Below, piece after piece: positions 53,750 through 62,591 of a DNA stretch of 64,000 bases. The notes under the pieces were generated by a model, which had not been told where the DNA came from, searched no databases, and saw only the letters and a program-made list of their open reading frames with translations. The translations under genes were made by a program, and so were the position numbers. The DNA comes from Fodinicola acaciae (GTDB taxonomy: Bacteria; Actinomycetota; Actinomycetes; Mycobacteriales; HKI-0501), in assembly GCF_010993745.1 (NCBI RefSeq), contig NZ_WOTN01000002.1, positions 1,426,001 through 1,490,000 of the forward strand. The letters are read 5' to 3'. Numbering within the stretch: the first letter of the stretch is position 1; each line of letters begins with the position of its first letter.

Positions 53750-54485
53750 TCGGCGAGCGACGCATGAATGGCGTCGCTCGGCGTTTGATGCCGCTGAAAA
53801 CGCGGCGCTCGGCGAGCGTCGGCAATGTCCCGGCACTCGGCGAGTGTCGACAGAGTCCCGGCACTCGCCGAGCGACGCAAGAAACCCGGCACTCGGCAAG
53901 CGACGCAAGAAACCCGGCGCTCGGCGAGCGACGCGTGAATGGTGTCGCTTGGCGTTTGATGCCGCTGAAAACGCGGCGGTCGGCGAGTGTCGGCAATGTC
54001 TCGGCACTCGGCACTCGGCATTCGGCGATCGGCGCTGGGAACGCGGCGCTGGGCGAGCGCCGCCTAAGGTCCGGCGGTCGGCGAGCGACGCATGAATGGC
54101 GTCGCTCGGCGTTTGATGCCGCTGAAAACGTGGCAGTCGCTAAGCGTCGGAGAAGTCTCGGCAGTCGGCGAGCGTCGGCAATGTCTCGGCGCTCGGCGAG
54201 GGGCGCGAGAAACGCGGCGCTGGGCGTACGCCGCGAGAAAGTCCGGCGGTCGGCGTGTGACGCATGAATGGCGTCGCTCGGCGTTTGATGCCGCTGAAAA
54301 CGCGGCGGTCGGCGAGTGTCGGCAGAGTCCCGGCGCTCGGCGAGCGACGCAAGAGACCCGGCGCTCGGCGAGCGACGCAAGAGACCCGGCGCTCGGCGAG
54401 CGACGCAAGAGACCCGGCGCTCGGCGAGCGACGCAAGAAACCCGGCGCTCGGCGAGCGACGCAAGAAACCCGGCGCTCGGCGAAA
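53750..54485 (-). repeat. Array of ~28-bp palindrome-cored repeats (reverse orientation)
   Basis: About 26 units share the core CTCGGCGAGCG, which reads as a dyad, followed by a variable half. The last five (about 54340-54480) are near-identical 28-mers ending CGACGCAAGARACCCGGCG. Other units end in small hairpins such as GACGC-atgaatg-GCGTC and GCCGC-tgaaaac-GCGGC; this pair recurs four times (about 53757, 53931, 54087, 54261). The gap 53740-54605 has no supported gene. A period of 28 rotates the reading frame, which argues against coding. Confidence 0.8.
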
Positions 54486-54605
54486 CGGCCAGCGTACGTT
54501 GAATGCCGCAACGTCTGCGCGGCGAGCGCGAACTCGCGCCCGGGCGGCGCCTAGATTTGCCCAGCGAGCGTACGAGCGCGATCCGCTCGTCCCTGCTCGA
54601 ATCGA

Positions 54606-55190
54606 TCACTCGACCACGTCGATGCCGGCGGCGCGCATTTCCTCGACGGCGCGCGCATCATCGCCAGGCTGGAGGTTGACGAAACGCGTGGCGGCGACCG
54701 GCACGGTCACCGAATAGCCGAGCCGTTTCGCGTCCAATGCCGTTGCCTTCACACAAACATCGCCGGCGAGGCCGGTGACGACGACGTGACGCACCGACCT
54801 GGCTTTCAGCAGGCTGTCCAGCTCGGTGGCCGTCACGTCGTCGGAAACCGGGTCACGCACCGAAAAACCGGAATAGCCGTCCTCGCCGCCAACGCCTTTG
54901 CGTACGACCGGACCATCGACGGTCAGCTCTGGATGTAGCTCGGCGCCCCAAGTGCCGGCCACGCAGTGCACCGGCCACACCCCGCCGTCCTTGGCGAAAT
55001 GCGGCGTGACCGGCGGATGCCAGTCCTGCGTGTAGAAAACCGGCGCCTGGGCGGCTTGCGCGGCGGCGATCTCGGCGTTCACCACCGGCACGGTTTCCTC
55101 CCCGTCGGCCACATAGAGGCCGCCTTTCGGGTCGGCGAAGTCGTTTTGTACGTCGACGACGATCAGAGCCGTATCGGTGCGGTAGGTCAT
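54606..55190 (-). CDS. pncA: Nicotinamidase (isochorismatase-fold)
   Basis: A 194-residue cysteine hydrolase that deamidates nicotinamide to nicotinate. The catalytic Asp is in IVVDVQNDF, the Lys in VVRKGVGGEDGY and the nucleophilic Cys in GLAGDVCVKATALDA. Metal-binding Asp/His appear in DWHPPVTPHF. The ATG overlaps the pncB stop (ATGA), so both NAD-salvage steps are translated from one mRNA. The gene ends against the repeat array. Confidence 0.93.
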   Translation of the reverse strand: MTYRTDTALIVVDVQNDFADPKGGLYVADGEETVPVVNAEIAAAQAAQAPVFYTQDWHPPVTPHFAKDGGVWPVHCVAGTWGAELHPELTVDGPVVRKGVGGEDGYSGFSVRDPVSDDVTATELDSLLKARSVRHVVVTGLAGDVCVKATALDAKRLGYSVTVPVAATRFVNLQPGDDARAVEEMRAAGIDVVE

Positions 55191-56485
55191 TTTGGTTTGG
55201 CTTCCTCGAAGACGGTCGGGATCGCCGGCTCGCCCCTGGACAGTTTCAGGCCGTCCCACGGCAGCGTCACCATTCGCTCGCGCAGGTCGCGCCGGGCGGC
55301 CGCCAGGTCCGGCTGGCGGACGAGTTTTCCGTTGCGCACCAACGGCACCTGCAATGCGCGCTCGCCTGGACCAGGCTCGACCTCGCGAGCGCCGGCGATG
55401 ACCACCTCTTCGATCGCGGTGCCGCTGGGTTTGTGCCGGCGCAGCGCGGCTTTCGCACCACCGCGGGACGGTTTTCCCTCGCTGCGCTTGGCAACCGGCC
55501 GGCCGTCGACCTCGACCAGCTTGTAGACCATGCCGGCGGTCGGCGCGCCGGAGCCGGTGACCAGCGACGTACCGACACCGTAAACGTCGACCGGTGCGGC
55601 GCCGAGCGCGGCGATGGCAAACTCGTCGAGGTCGCCGGAGAGCACGATTTTGGTGTCTTTGGCGCCAAGTTCGTCGAGCTGGCGGCGGGTTTGCATGGCG
55701 AGTACGCCCAGGTCGCCGGAGTCGATGCGGACCGCGCCGAGCTGCGGGCCGGCCGCCTCGATGGCCGCCTTCACGCCGGCGTTGATGTCGTACGTGTCGA
55801 CCAGCAACGTGGTGCCGGCGCCGAGAGTCTTGATCTGTGCGGCGAAAGCCTCACCCTCGCGGTCGTGCAACAGGGTGAAGGCGTGCGCCGCGGTGCCCGC
55901 GGTCGGCACACCGTATCGGCGGCCGGCCTCCAGGTTGCTGGTCGCCGAGAAACCGGCCAGGTAGGCAGCACGAGCGGCGGCCACGGCCGAATGCTCGCCG
56001 GTGCGCCGCGACCCCATCTCGATCAGCGCGCGGTCGCTGGCCGCGTTGACCATCCGCGCCGCCGCCGATGCGACCGCGGAGTCGTAGTTGAGCACCGACA
56101 ACGCGAGCGTCTCCAGGATGACCGCCTCGGCGAACGTGCCGCGTACGGTCAGGATCGGCGAGCCGGGGAAGTAGAGCTCACCTTCGGCGTAGCCGTCGAT
56201 GTCGCCGCTGAACTCGTAGCTGGCCAGCCAGTCCAGCATCGGCTGCGCCACGATGCCGCACCGCTCCAGAAACTCCAGCTCCGCCGCGCCGAACCGGAAG
56301 CGTTGCAGCTCCTCCAGCAGCCGTCCGGTGCCGGCGACCACGCCAAACCGGCGGCTCTCGGGCAGCCGCCTGGCGAACACCTCGAAAACGCAGTCCCGGT
56401 CGGCCGTGCCGTCGGCCAGCGCGGCGGCCACCATGGTCAGCTCGTACTGGTCGGTCAGCAGCGCGGACGTGCTCGGATCGGTCAC
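55187..56485 (-). CDS. pncB: Nicotinate phosphoribosyltransferase
   Basis: A 432-residue enzyme that converts nicotinate and PRPP to nicotinate mononucleotide. Landmarks are LLTDQYELTMVAAAL at the start, FSATSNLEAGRRYGVPTAGT, the phosphate-site VRIDSGDLG and VYGVGTSLVTG. GTG at 56485 is favoured because TAGTCT lies seven bases before it, like other leaderless starts here. A start at 56527 would add 14 residues. Together with pncA it recycles nicotinamide to NAD. Confidence 0.93.
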   Translation of the reverse strand: MTDPSTSALLTDQYELTMVAAALADGTADRDCVFEVFARRLPESRRFGVVAGTGRLLEELQRFRFGAAELEFLERCGIVAQPMLDWLASYEFSGDIDGYAEGELYFPGSPILTVRGTFAEAVILETLALSVLNYDSAVASAAARMVNAASDRALIEMGSRRTGEHSAVAAARAAYLAGFSATSNLEAGRRYGVPTAGTAAHAFTLLHDREGEAFAAQIKTLGAGTTLLVDTYDINAGVKAAIEAAGPQLGAVRIDSGDLGVLAMQTRRQLDELGAKDTKIVLSGDLDEFAIAALGAAPVDVYGVGTSLVTGSGAPTAGMVYKLVEVDGRPVAKRSEGKPSRGGAKAALRRHKPSGTAIEEVVIAGAREVEPGPGERALQVPLVRNGKLVRQPDLAAARRDLRERMVTLPWDGLKLSRGEPAIPTVFEEAKPK

Positions 56486-56556
56486 GTCGCACAGACTAGC
56501 GAGCGGTCCGGTCCCCGCGCTGGTCATGTGGCCAGCGGCATGTCAGCGTGGTCGCC

Positions 56557-57060
56557 ATGTACGAGCCGATGGCGACGCATCTGGAGACCGAGCGGCTGAC
56601 CCTGCGTCCCTGGTCGGAGAGGGACGCCGGCGACTACCGCGCGTTGGTCGCCGAACGGGGTGACGGGGTGCCCACGGTCGAGGCGATCCGGGAACGCATC
56701 GCGACCCTTCTCGCGACATCGGCGCGCAACGGGATCTCGCTGTTGCCGGTGTGCCGCCGCATCGAAGGCGATGTCATCGGCTATTGCGGCTTGACTGTCG
56801 GCCGAGCGACCGTCGAGGAACCAGAGATCGCCTACGAGCTGGTCCGCCGCGCGCATGGTCGTGGCTATGCGACGGAGGCGGCTCGCGTCGTGCTCGACGC
56901 CGCGAGCGCCACCGGTCGCGGGCGGTTGTGGGCGACCGTACGCCCGTGGAACGCGCCTTCGCTCCGTGTGCTGGAGAAGCTCGGATTCCAACGCGATCAC
57001 GTCGACACGGATGAGAAAGGTGAGGTGGTCTGGCTGACGCGTACGCTCAGTCGTGGCTGA
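56557..57060 (+). CDS. GNAT acetyltransferase
   Basis: A 167-residue GNAT protein with LETERLTLRPWSERD, the acetyl-CoA loop RRAHGRGYATEAARV and PWNAPSLRVLEKLGF. It resembles RimJ/RimL-type N-acetyltransferases; the acceptor is unknown. It is divergent from pncB. The last bases overlap a small convergent membrane-protein ORF. Confidence 0.84.
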   Translation: MYEPMATHLETERLTLRPWSERDAGDYRALVAERGDGVPTVEAIRERIATLLATSARNGISLLPVCRRIEGDVIGYCGLTVGRATVEEPEIAYELVRRAHGRGYATEAARVVLDAASATGRGRLWATVRPWNAPSLRVLEKLGFQRDHVDTDEKGEVVWLTRTLSRG

Positions 57061-57136
57061 TGCCGCCGCCGCGGTTCATGACGACGACGCCGAGCACGAT
57101 GAGGACGATGGCGATCGCCAGCATCACATATGGCAT
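57047..57136 (-). CDS. Predicted 29-residue single-pass membrane protein
   Basis: A complete small frame reads MPYVMLAIAIVLIVLGVVVM, then a short polar, Gly-rich tail ending SHD. GGAG lies seven bases before the ATG. It has one hydrophobic helix of about 18 residues and a positively charged cytoplasmic side after it. It overlaps the 3' end of the GNAT gene by 14 bases on the opposite strand and lies just downstream of the MFS gene on the same strand, with a palindromic hairpin between. The function is unknown. Its reality rests on composition and the ribosome site. Confidence 0.5.
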   Translation of the reverse strand: MPYVMLAIAIVLIVLGVVVMNRGGGISHD

Positions 57137-57167
57137 CAAGGCGCTCCTTCGATCGGCTCGCCGCAGG

Positions 57168-57194
57168 ATGCACGCATGGTGGCCATGCGTGCAT
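57168..57194. repeat. Single palindromic unit, GCATGGCCACCATGC family
   Basis: ATGCACGCATGG and CCATGCGTGCAT flank TGG, making a 27-bp near-palindrome that contains one family unit. It begins two bases before the MFS stop on the minus strand and can act as its terminator. Confidence 0.7.
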
Positions 57195-57196
57195 TC

Positions 57197-58624
57197 CTAC
57201 CCGGCGGGACTGGCGGGGGACCGGGCCTCGCGTACGAAGGACAGCACGGCGAAGGAGCCGAAGATGATCAGCGCGTCGAGCAGCACGGCCTGTGTCCAGG
57301 ATCCGGTCAGGTCACGCAGATAGCCACCGACGGCCGGCGACAGTACGGCGCCCATCTCGCCGATCAGGTTCTGCATGCCGAAAGCCGACCCGCGGTATTT
57401 CTCCGGCGCCAGCTCCGCGAGCATGGCGTGGCCGATCGGCTGCAGTGCGTTGAAGAACAGGCTGGCGACGAAAATCAGGACGCCGGCGACGATCGGGTTC
57501 GGCTTTGGGCTGAACAGCAGGTATATCCCGAAAACCAGCGTCAACACGCCTTGGATCGCGGTGAAGGCTAGCAACATCGGCTTGCGGCCCCAGCCGCGGC
57601 GTGCGGCGTAGTCGGACAACCATCCGCCGGTGGGAAAGCCGAGGATGCCCGCGCCGGCATTGAAAGCCGCGACGACCGCCGCGTAGAGAAACGAGGTTTT
57701 CGAGACGTCGGCGATGATCGCGACCGACCAGAAGCTGAAGAACCAGAGATTCCACAGTACGGCGAAATAGGACAGATAGATCATCACCATGCTGCGGTTA
57801 CGCAACACCGGGCCGATGTCGATGCGGCGAGCGCGCAGGATGACGACGACGAGTACGAGCGCCAGCAGCACCTCAAGGCCAGCGATCGGCAGCTCGGTCA
57901 GGCCGATGCCCGTACCGATGAAATACACCGCCATCACCGCGACCAGGCCGACGCCGGCGTTGGCGAGCAGGGCGAGCGTGGCGCGGCCGAGCGGCATCGG
58001 CCCTTGGCGGCGGAAATAAAGGAAAAGTCCGAGGCCGACGCCGAGCGTGACGATGCCGAGCAGGAGGAACGGCATCCGCCACGCCTGCGCCTTGCCGAGC
58101 GCCGCGATGCCGGCCGCGATCATGCCGGGCGCGAGCAGGATGGCCAGCGTGATGCCGATCGCCAGGCCGGTGATCACCAGTCCCAGCGCGAAACTCAGCC
58201 GCCGTGGCGGCACCTGCTTGGCGAGCAGGCTGCGGTCGTTGGAATAGTACGCACCTTCGCCGAGGCCGGTGAGCACCCGCATCGCGACGAACACGGCCAG
58301 GCCGGTGATCACGCCGTTGAGCAGGGTCGCCACGCCGGCCCAGACGATGCTGACGACGATGATCGTACGGTGGCCATAACGGTCGCCGAGATAGCCGCCG
58401 GGAAACTGGGTGAGCATGTATCCGGCGAAAAACAGGCCACCGATCAGGCCGCCGAGGGTGAACGGCAACCGCGCCTCGGCCATGAATCCGATGTGGTTGT
58501 TGATCATCCAGGTGACCACCGGGCCGGTCAGCGACCGGTCGGCGGCACTGAACGTCCAGCCGAGCAGCAGCCAGCACGCGAGGACGTACCAGGACCGGTG
58601 GCGGGTCTGCGGCAGTGCGGTCAT
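57197..58624 (-). CDS. MFS transporter (ACS/hexuronate-like)
   Basis: A 475-residue carrier with twelve membrane helices. DRSLTGPVVTWM in helix one, GYLGDRYGHRTIIV after helix two and the later GGWLSDYAARRGW match the anion:cation symporter type that carries hexuronates and related acids. GGAGG lies four bases before the ATG. A LacI-type dyad upstream suggests control by a sugar-responsive LacI-family repressor, though none is encoded nearby. Confidence 0.86.
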   Translation of the reverse strand: MTALPQTRHRSWYVLACWLLLGWTFSAADRSLTGPVVTWMINNHIGFMAEARLPFTLGGLIGGLFFAGYMLTQFPGGYLGDRYGHRTIIVVSIVWAGVATLLNGVITGLAVFVAMRVLTGLGEGAYYSNDRSLLAKQVPPRRLSFALGLVITGLAIGITLAILLAPGMIAAGIAALGKAQAWRMPFLLLGIVTLGVGLGLFLYFRRQGPMPLGRATLALLANAGVGLVAVMAVYFIGTGIGLTELPIAGLEVLLALVLVVVILRARRIDIGPVLRNRSMVMIYLSYFAVLWNLWFFSFWSVAIIADVSKTSFLYAAVVAAFNAGAGILGFPTGGWLSDYAARRGWGRKPMLLAFTAIQGVLTLVFGIYLLFSPKPNPIVAGVLIFVASLFFNALQPIGHAMLAELAPEKYRGSAFGMQNLIGEMGAVLSPAVGGYLRDLTGSWTQAVLLDALIIFGSFAVLSFVREARSPASPAG

Positions 58625-58653
58625 CGGGCCTCCGCGGTCGTACGAGCCCCGAT

Positions 58654-58669
58654 GGTAAGCGCTTTCGAC
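58654..58669. promoter_or_regulatory. LacI-family operator-like site upstream of MFS
   Basis: TGGTAAGCGCTTTCGA contains the AAGCGCTT centre and flanking pattern common to LacI/GalR operators. It lies 30 bases before the MFS start. Confidence 0.5.
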
Positions 58670-58728
58670 AGCTGTTTCCCAGTGCCGCAACCGATCCTGG
58701 CCAAACGTCCTGCGTTTGCCTGAGCCTC

Positions 58729-59763
58729 TTACGTCTGGCCGCCGTCCTTGGCGTCCGAGCTGCGGACGAACCCCTTGTCGACCATCCACTGCAACGCGGT
58801 CAGCGTCGGGTCCTGCCCCTGCACGGTCACCTTGGTGGTCAGCTTCAGGCTTTCCTCACTGGTCAACGCCTTGGAGATCGGCGCGAACAGGTCGGCGATC
58901 TGCGGGTATTTCTGGAAAACCTCGGTGCGTACGACGATGGCCGCGTTGTAGATGGGGAAAAACTGACGGTCGTCGTCGAGCAGTTTCAGTCCGAGGCCGC
59001 CGATCCGGCCATCGGTGGTGAAAACCTCGCCGAAGGTGCAGGCCCCCTGGTCCGTACGGTTGTAGACCAGGCCGGTCGCCATCGTCTGGATGTTCTGCGA
59101 CGGGTTGGGCACCTTGAAGCCGTACGTCTTCTCCACGCCCGGGATGCCGTCCGGCCGCGCGGCGAACTCGCTCTCCACACAGAAAGTCGCCGCCTGCGGG
59201 TTTTCCTTGATCAGTCGGCCGATGTCGGAGATCTTGTGCAGGTTGTATTTCTTCTGGTTCTCCGGTGTCACGGCGAAGGCGTACGTGTTGTCCAACGGCG
59301 CCGGTGGCAGCCAGGTGATGCCGTTCTTGGCGTCCGCTTTCTTGACCGCCAGCCACTGCTGGTGAGAGTCCTGGATCGGCTTTGCCTGCTGCAGATAGGA
59401 AAGCCAGCCGGTGCCGGTGTATTCCCATTCCAGGTCCACGCCACCGGCCAGCAGCGCGCGCCGCTGGCTGTCCGACCCCTTGATGTTCGTACGGTCGATG
59501 ACGCCGGCGCCGGCGGCCTTCAACGCGATCACCGCGATGGCGCCGATGACGAGCTGCTCGTCGAAGTCCTTCGAACCTACGACGATCGGCTGGCCCTTCA
59601 GCGCCGGGATTTCCTTGATGGAGGCCGGCTGTACGTTGGCCACGTACGCCGATCCGGTCTGCAGACCGCAACCGGTCAGCGCCAGGGTCGCGGCCAGCAC
59701 CAGTGCGACCGGTGCCGCGAGGACGCGCAAAGCCGGTGATCGCAGTCCGGTGACAGGTCGCAT
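58729..59763 (-). CDS. OpuC-type glycine betaine/choline ABC substrate-binding lipoprotein
   Basis: A 344-residue lipoprotein that captures compatible solutes outside the membrane. The signal peptide ends in the lipobox LTGC. The mature part has VVGSKDFDEQLVIGAIAVIA and DLEWEYTGTGWLSYL, typical of OpuAC/ProX binding proteins. It is the last of four genes of the transporter operon, an order seen in other OpuC loci. Betaine, choline or carnitine cannot be separated by eye. Confidence 0.9.
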   Translation of the reverse strand: MRPVTGLRSPALRVLAAPVALVLAATLALTGCGLQTGSAYVANVQPASIKEIPALKGQPIVVGSKDFDEQLVIGAIAVIALKAAGAGVIDRTNIKGSDSQRRALLAGGVDLEWEYTGTGWLSYLQQAKPIQDSHQQWLAVKKADAKNGITWLPPAPLDNTYAFAVTPENQKKYNLHKISDIGRLIKENPQAATFCVESEFAARPDGIPGVEKTYGFKVPNPSQNIQTMATGLVYNRTDQGACTFGEVFTTDGRIGGLGLKLLDDDRQFFPIYNAAIVVRTEVFQKYPQIADLFAPISKALTSEESLKLTTKVTVQGQDPTLTALQWMVDKGFVRSSDAKDGGQT

Positions 59764-59764
59764 G

Positions 59765-60565
59765 TCACAGCCCCTTCGGTGTCAGGAAACGCTCGACGAT
59801 GCCGCCGATCCAGTCGATGAACAGCGCCAGCAACACCGCCAGCACGCCACCGGTGAACAGCAGGATCGGCCGTTGCAACGTGATGCCGACGCTGATCAGG
59901 TCGCCGAGGCCGCCGGCGCTGACGAAGGTGCCGAGGGTCGCCACGCCGACGACCAGCACCAGCGTCGTACGCAGGCCGGCCAGGATGTACGGCACGGCCA
60001 GCGGCAGCTCGACCCGGGTCAGCACGCGCCACGGCGTCATGCCGATGCCGCGGGCCGCCTCGATCAGAGCGGGGTCCAGCGCGTCGATGCCGGTGATGGT
60101 GTTGCGCAGCACCGGCAGGATGCCGTAGAGGACGCAGGCTGTGACGGTGAGCCAGAAGCCGAAGAAGCCGGCCTGCACGAACAGCACGGCCAGCAGCACC
60201 AGCAGGCCGATCACCGGGATGGCCTGGCCGAGGTTGGCGATCAGCGTGATCGGCGCGGCCAGGAAACGCAGCGGCCGGCGGGTCAGGAGGATGCCGAGCG
60301 GGATGCCGATCACGATGACCAGCGCCGCCGAGGTGATGGTCAGCAGGACGTGCTGCCAGGTCAGCCAGCCGATCTTGGCGCCGGTGATGTACTGCAGCTC
60401 GATGGCGTCCTTCGGGATGGCGAAGGCGTACACCAGATACGCCACACCGAGCACCAGCAGCGCGACCGGCGTGAACAGCAGCCGCCGGCCGCTCTGCCGG
60501 CGCGGCTCCTCGCCTCTGGCGACCTCGGCCGAGACGTCGGATGGGTCGAGAGTGGTGACAGCCAT
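59765..60565 (-). CDS. OpuC-type ABC transporter permease
   Basis: A 266-residue membrane protein with about six helices and the permease coupling motif EAARGIGMTPWRVLTRVELPL. It pairs with the second permease of the operon to form the channel. Its start overlaps the ATPase stop by one base (TGATG), and its stop is two bases before the lipoprotein start. Confidence 0.91.
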   Translation of the reverse strand: MAVTTLDPSDVSAEVARGEEPRRQSGRRLLFTPVALLVLGVAYLVYAFAIPKDAIELQYITGAKIGWLTWQHVLLTITSAALVIVIGIPLGILLTRRPLRFLAAPITLIANLGQAIPVIGLLVLLAVLFVQAGFFGFWLTVTACVLYGILPVLRNTITGIDALDPALIEAARGIGMTPWRVLTRVELPLAVPYILAGLRTTLVLVVGVATLGTFVSAGGLGDLISVGITLQRPILLFTGGVLAVLLALFIDWIGGIVERFLTPKGL

Positions 60566-61761
60566 CAGCTCTCGCCTTCTCCGCTGTGGTTCTCCTGCGC
60601 CTCGCGGATCTCGGTGATCTTGTTCATGATCTGGTCGATCCGTACGATCCCGACGTACTCGCCGCGCTCGCCGGTGACCGCCGCATAGCCGCCGCCTTCG
60701 GTGAGGATCGCGTCGAGCGCGTCGACCAGCGTCGAGCGCCGCGCGACCGTGTCGCCGACGTGGTGGCCGCCGGAGCGGATGCTGCCGGTGGCGTTGGCGA
60801 GGTTACGCGCGTGCACCCACTCGGCCGGACGCTTGTTCTTGTCCAGCAACAAAAGATAGCGCTCGGAGCCGATCAGTTTGCGTGCCTCGGCGGCATCGAC
60901 GCCGACCTGCGCGGTCGGCACCGTACCGAGCTCCAGGTCGCTGACCCGGCGCAGGCCGAGCTGCCGGATCGTCGCGCCACCGCCGACGAAACCGGCGACG
61001 GTGTCGTCGGCCGGCGCGGCCAGGATCGCCTCCGGCGTGTCGTACTGCAGGATCTTGGACTGGTTGCCGAGCACCGCGATCCGGTCGCCGAGCTTGATGG
61101 CCTCGTCGAAGTCGTGCGTGACGAACACGATCGTCTTGCCCAGCTGGCTCTGCAGGTTGAGCAGCTCGTCCTGCAGGTTGCCGCGGGTGATCGGGTCGAC
61201 CGCGCCGAACGGCTCGTCCATCAGCAGCACCGGCGGGTCGGCGGCGAGCGCGCGCGCCACGCCGACGCGCTGCTGCTGACCACCGGAGAGCTGACGCGGA
61301 TAGCGGTGCCGGAAGGTGTCCGGGTCCAGGCCGGTCAGGTCGAGCATCTCGTCGACCCTGGCCCTGATCCGCTGCTTGTCCCAGCGCAGCATCGTCGGCA
61401 CCTGCGCGACGTTTTGCGCGATGGTCATGTGCGGGAACAGGCCGACCTGCTGGATCGCGTATCCGATCCGGCGGCGCAGCTCGGCGGCCTCCAGGCGGGT
61501 CACGTCCTGGTCCCCGAGCATGATCTTGCCGGAGGTCGGCTCGATCAGCCGGTTGATCATCTTCATGGTGGTCGTCTTGCCGCAGCCGGACGGCCCGACG
61601 AAGACGACGATCTCACCGGCGTTGACGTGCATGGAGAAGTCGTCGACGGCCGGTTGTTGCTGACCGGCGTACCGCTTCGTGACGTGCTCGAGCTCGATCG
61701 GCGCGCCGTGTACGGCACGGCCGCCGTCGTTCTTGCGCTCCACGACGGTGGACTCAGACAC
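60565..61761 (-). CDS. OpuC-type ABC transporter ATPase with CBS domains
   Basis: A 398-residue ATP-binding protein. Walker A is GPSGCGKTT, the signature is LSGGQQQRVGVARAL and Walker B is VLLMDEPFGAVD. The C-terminal 130 residues resemble paired CBS domains (RYLLLLDKNKRPAEWVHARN, then GGYAAVTGERGEYVGIVRID), which in OpuA-type transporters sense ionic strength. The GTG start overlaps the upstream permease stop by eight bases. Confidence 0.92.
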   Translation of the reverse strand: MSESTVVERKNDGGRAVHGAPIELEHVTKRYAGQQQPAVDDFSMHVNAGEIVVFVGPSGCGKTTTMKMINRLIEPTSGKIMLGDQDVTRLEAAELRRRIGYAIQQVGLFPHMTIAQNVAQVPTMLRWDKQRIRARVDEMLDLTGLDPDTFRHRYPRQLSGGQQQRVGVARALAADPPVLLMDEPFGAVDPITRGNLQDELLNLQSQLGKTIVFVTHDFDEAIKLGDRIAVLGNQSKILQYDTPEAILAAPADDTVAGFVGGGATIRQLGLRRVSDLELGTVPTAQVGVDAAEARKLIGSERYLLLLDKNKRPAEWVHARNLANATGSIRSGGHHVGDTVARRSTLVDALDAILTEGGGYAAVTGERGEYVGIVRIDQIMNKITEIREAQENHSGEGES

Positions 61762-62416
61762 GGATCCCCCTTGAGATGGTCAGCCGGCCGATGATGATCA
61801 GCACGATGTCGAACAGGATGGCCAGGATGGCGACGCCGAGCGTGCCGGCGAGCGCCTCGCTGACCGCGTTGGTGGCGCCGATCCGGTTCAGGCCGCCGAG
61901 GATCTGGTTTCCCAGGCCGGGACCGGCGGCGAAGGCGGCCAGCGCGGCGATCCCCATGGTCATCTGCGTGCTCACCCGGATGCCGGCGAGGATCGCCGGC
62001 CAGGCCAGCGGCAGCTCGACCAGCGCCAGTACGCGCCACCGCGGCATGCCGATGCCCTGTGCGGCCTCGGTCATCGCCGGGTCGACACCGCGCAGGCCGA
62101 CGACCGTGTTGCGGACGATCGGCAGCAGCGCGTAGAGCACCAACGCGGTGACCGTCGGCCGTACGCCCAACCCGAGGAACGGGATCAGCAGGCCGAGCAA
62201 CGCGAACGAGGGGAAGGTCAGGATCGTGCTGGTGCTGGCCACCGCGATGTTGGTCAGCCGCTCGCTGCGGTAGACCAGGATGCCGATCGCGACGGCGATG
62301 ACGATGGCCAGCAGCATGCTCTGCGCGACCGCGCTGGCATGCATGGTGCTGTCGAAGATGAGCTGTTGGGAGCGGGATGTCAGATAACCCCAGAATTCCC
62401 CCAGAAAACCGCTCAT
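61754..62416 (-). CDS. OpuC-type ABC transporter permease
   Basis: A 220-residue permease with about five or six helices and the coupling motif EAAQGIGMPRWRVLALVELPL, nearly the same as in its partner. It is the first gene of the osmolyte transporter operon. The ATG at 62416 has only a weak ribosome site. The operon is divergent from clpS across 175 bases, in which no strong operator could be fixed. Confidence 0.9.
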   Translation of the reverse strand: MSGFLGEFWGYLTSRSQQLIFDSTMHASAVAQSMLLAIVIAVAIGILVYRSERLTNIAVASTSTILTFPSFALLGLLIPFLGLGVRPTVTALVLYALLPIVRNTVVGLRGVDPAMTEAAQGIGMPRWRVLALVELPLAWPAILAGIRVSTQMTMGIAALAAFAAGPGLGNQILGGLNRIGATNAVSEALAGTLGVAILAILFDIVLIIIGRLTISRGIRV

Positions 62417-62591
62417 CGGAGTTTTTCCATTGTCCGTATGCGCATATGCACCACCTCTGCTCGGTCGGGGGGTGTTTCGCACCCTAACGGCGTTGGTCCA
62501 CCTTGTCGTGTCGAGTTGACCGCAAAACCAGTCGTAACCGGACATAGCAGGTGGCGAACCGGCGCTGCCGCACCGAGCGGCGGGTGGCACG

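Noticed and set aside
53736-54464. Long open frames on both strands across the 54-kb array
   Set aside because: The repeat has no stop codons and a period of 28, so every frame stays open and the encoded peptide changes frame each unit. There is no start or ribosome site and no family resemblance.
53750-54485. Possible CRISPR array from ~28-bp repeats
   Set aside because: The constant part is only about 11 bp, the variable halves recur within the array, and no cas genes are present. It is a tandem repeat family, not repeats with unique spacers.
62417-62591. Promoter for clpS from TTGACC near 62514
   Set aside because: No -10 box at a suitable distance could be fixed, so it is not listed as a feature.
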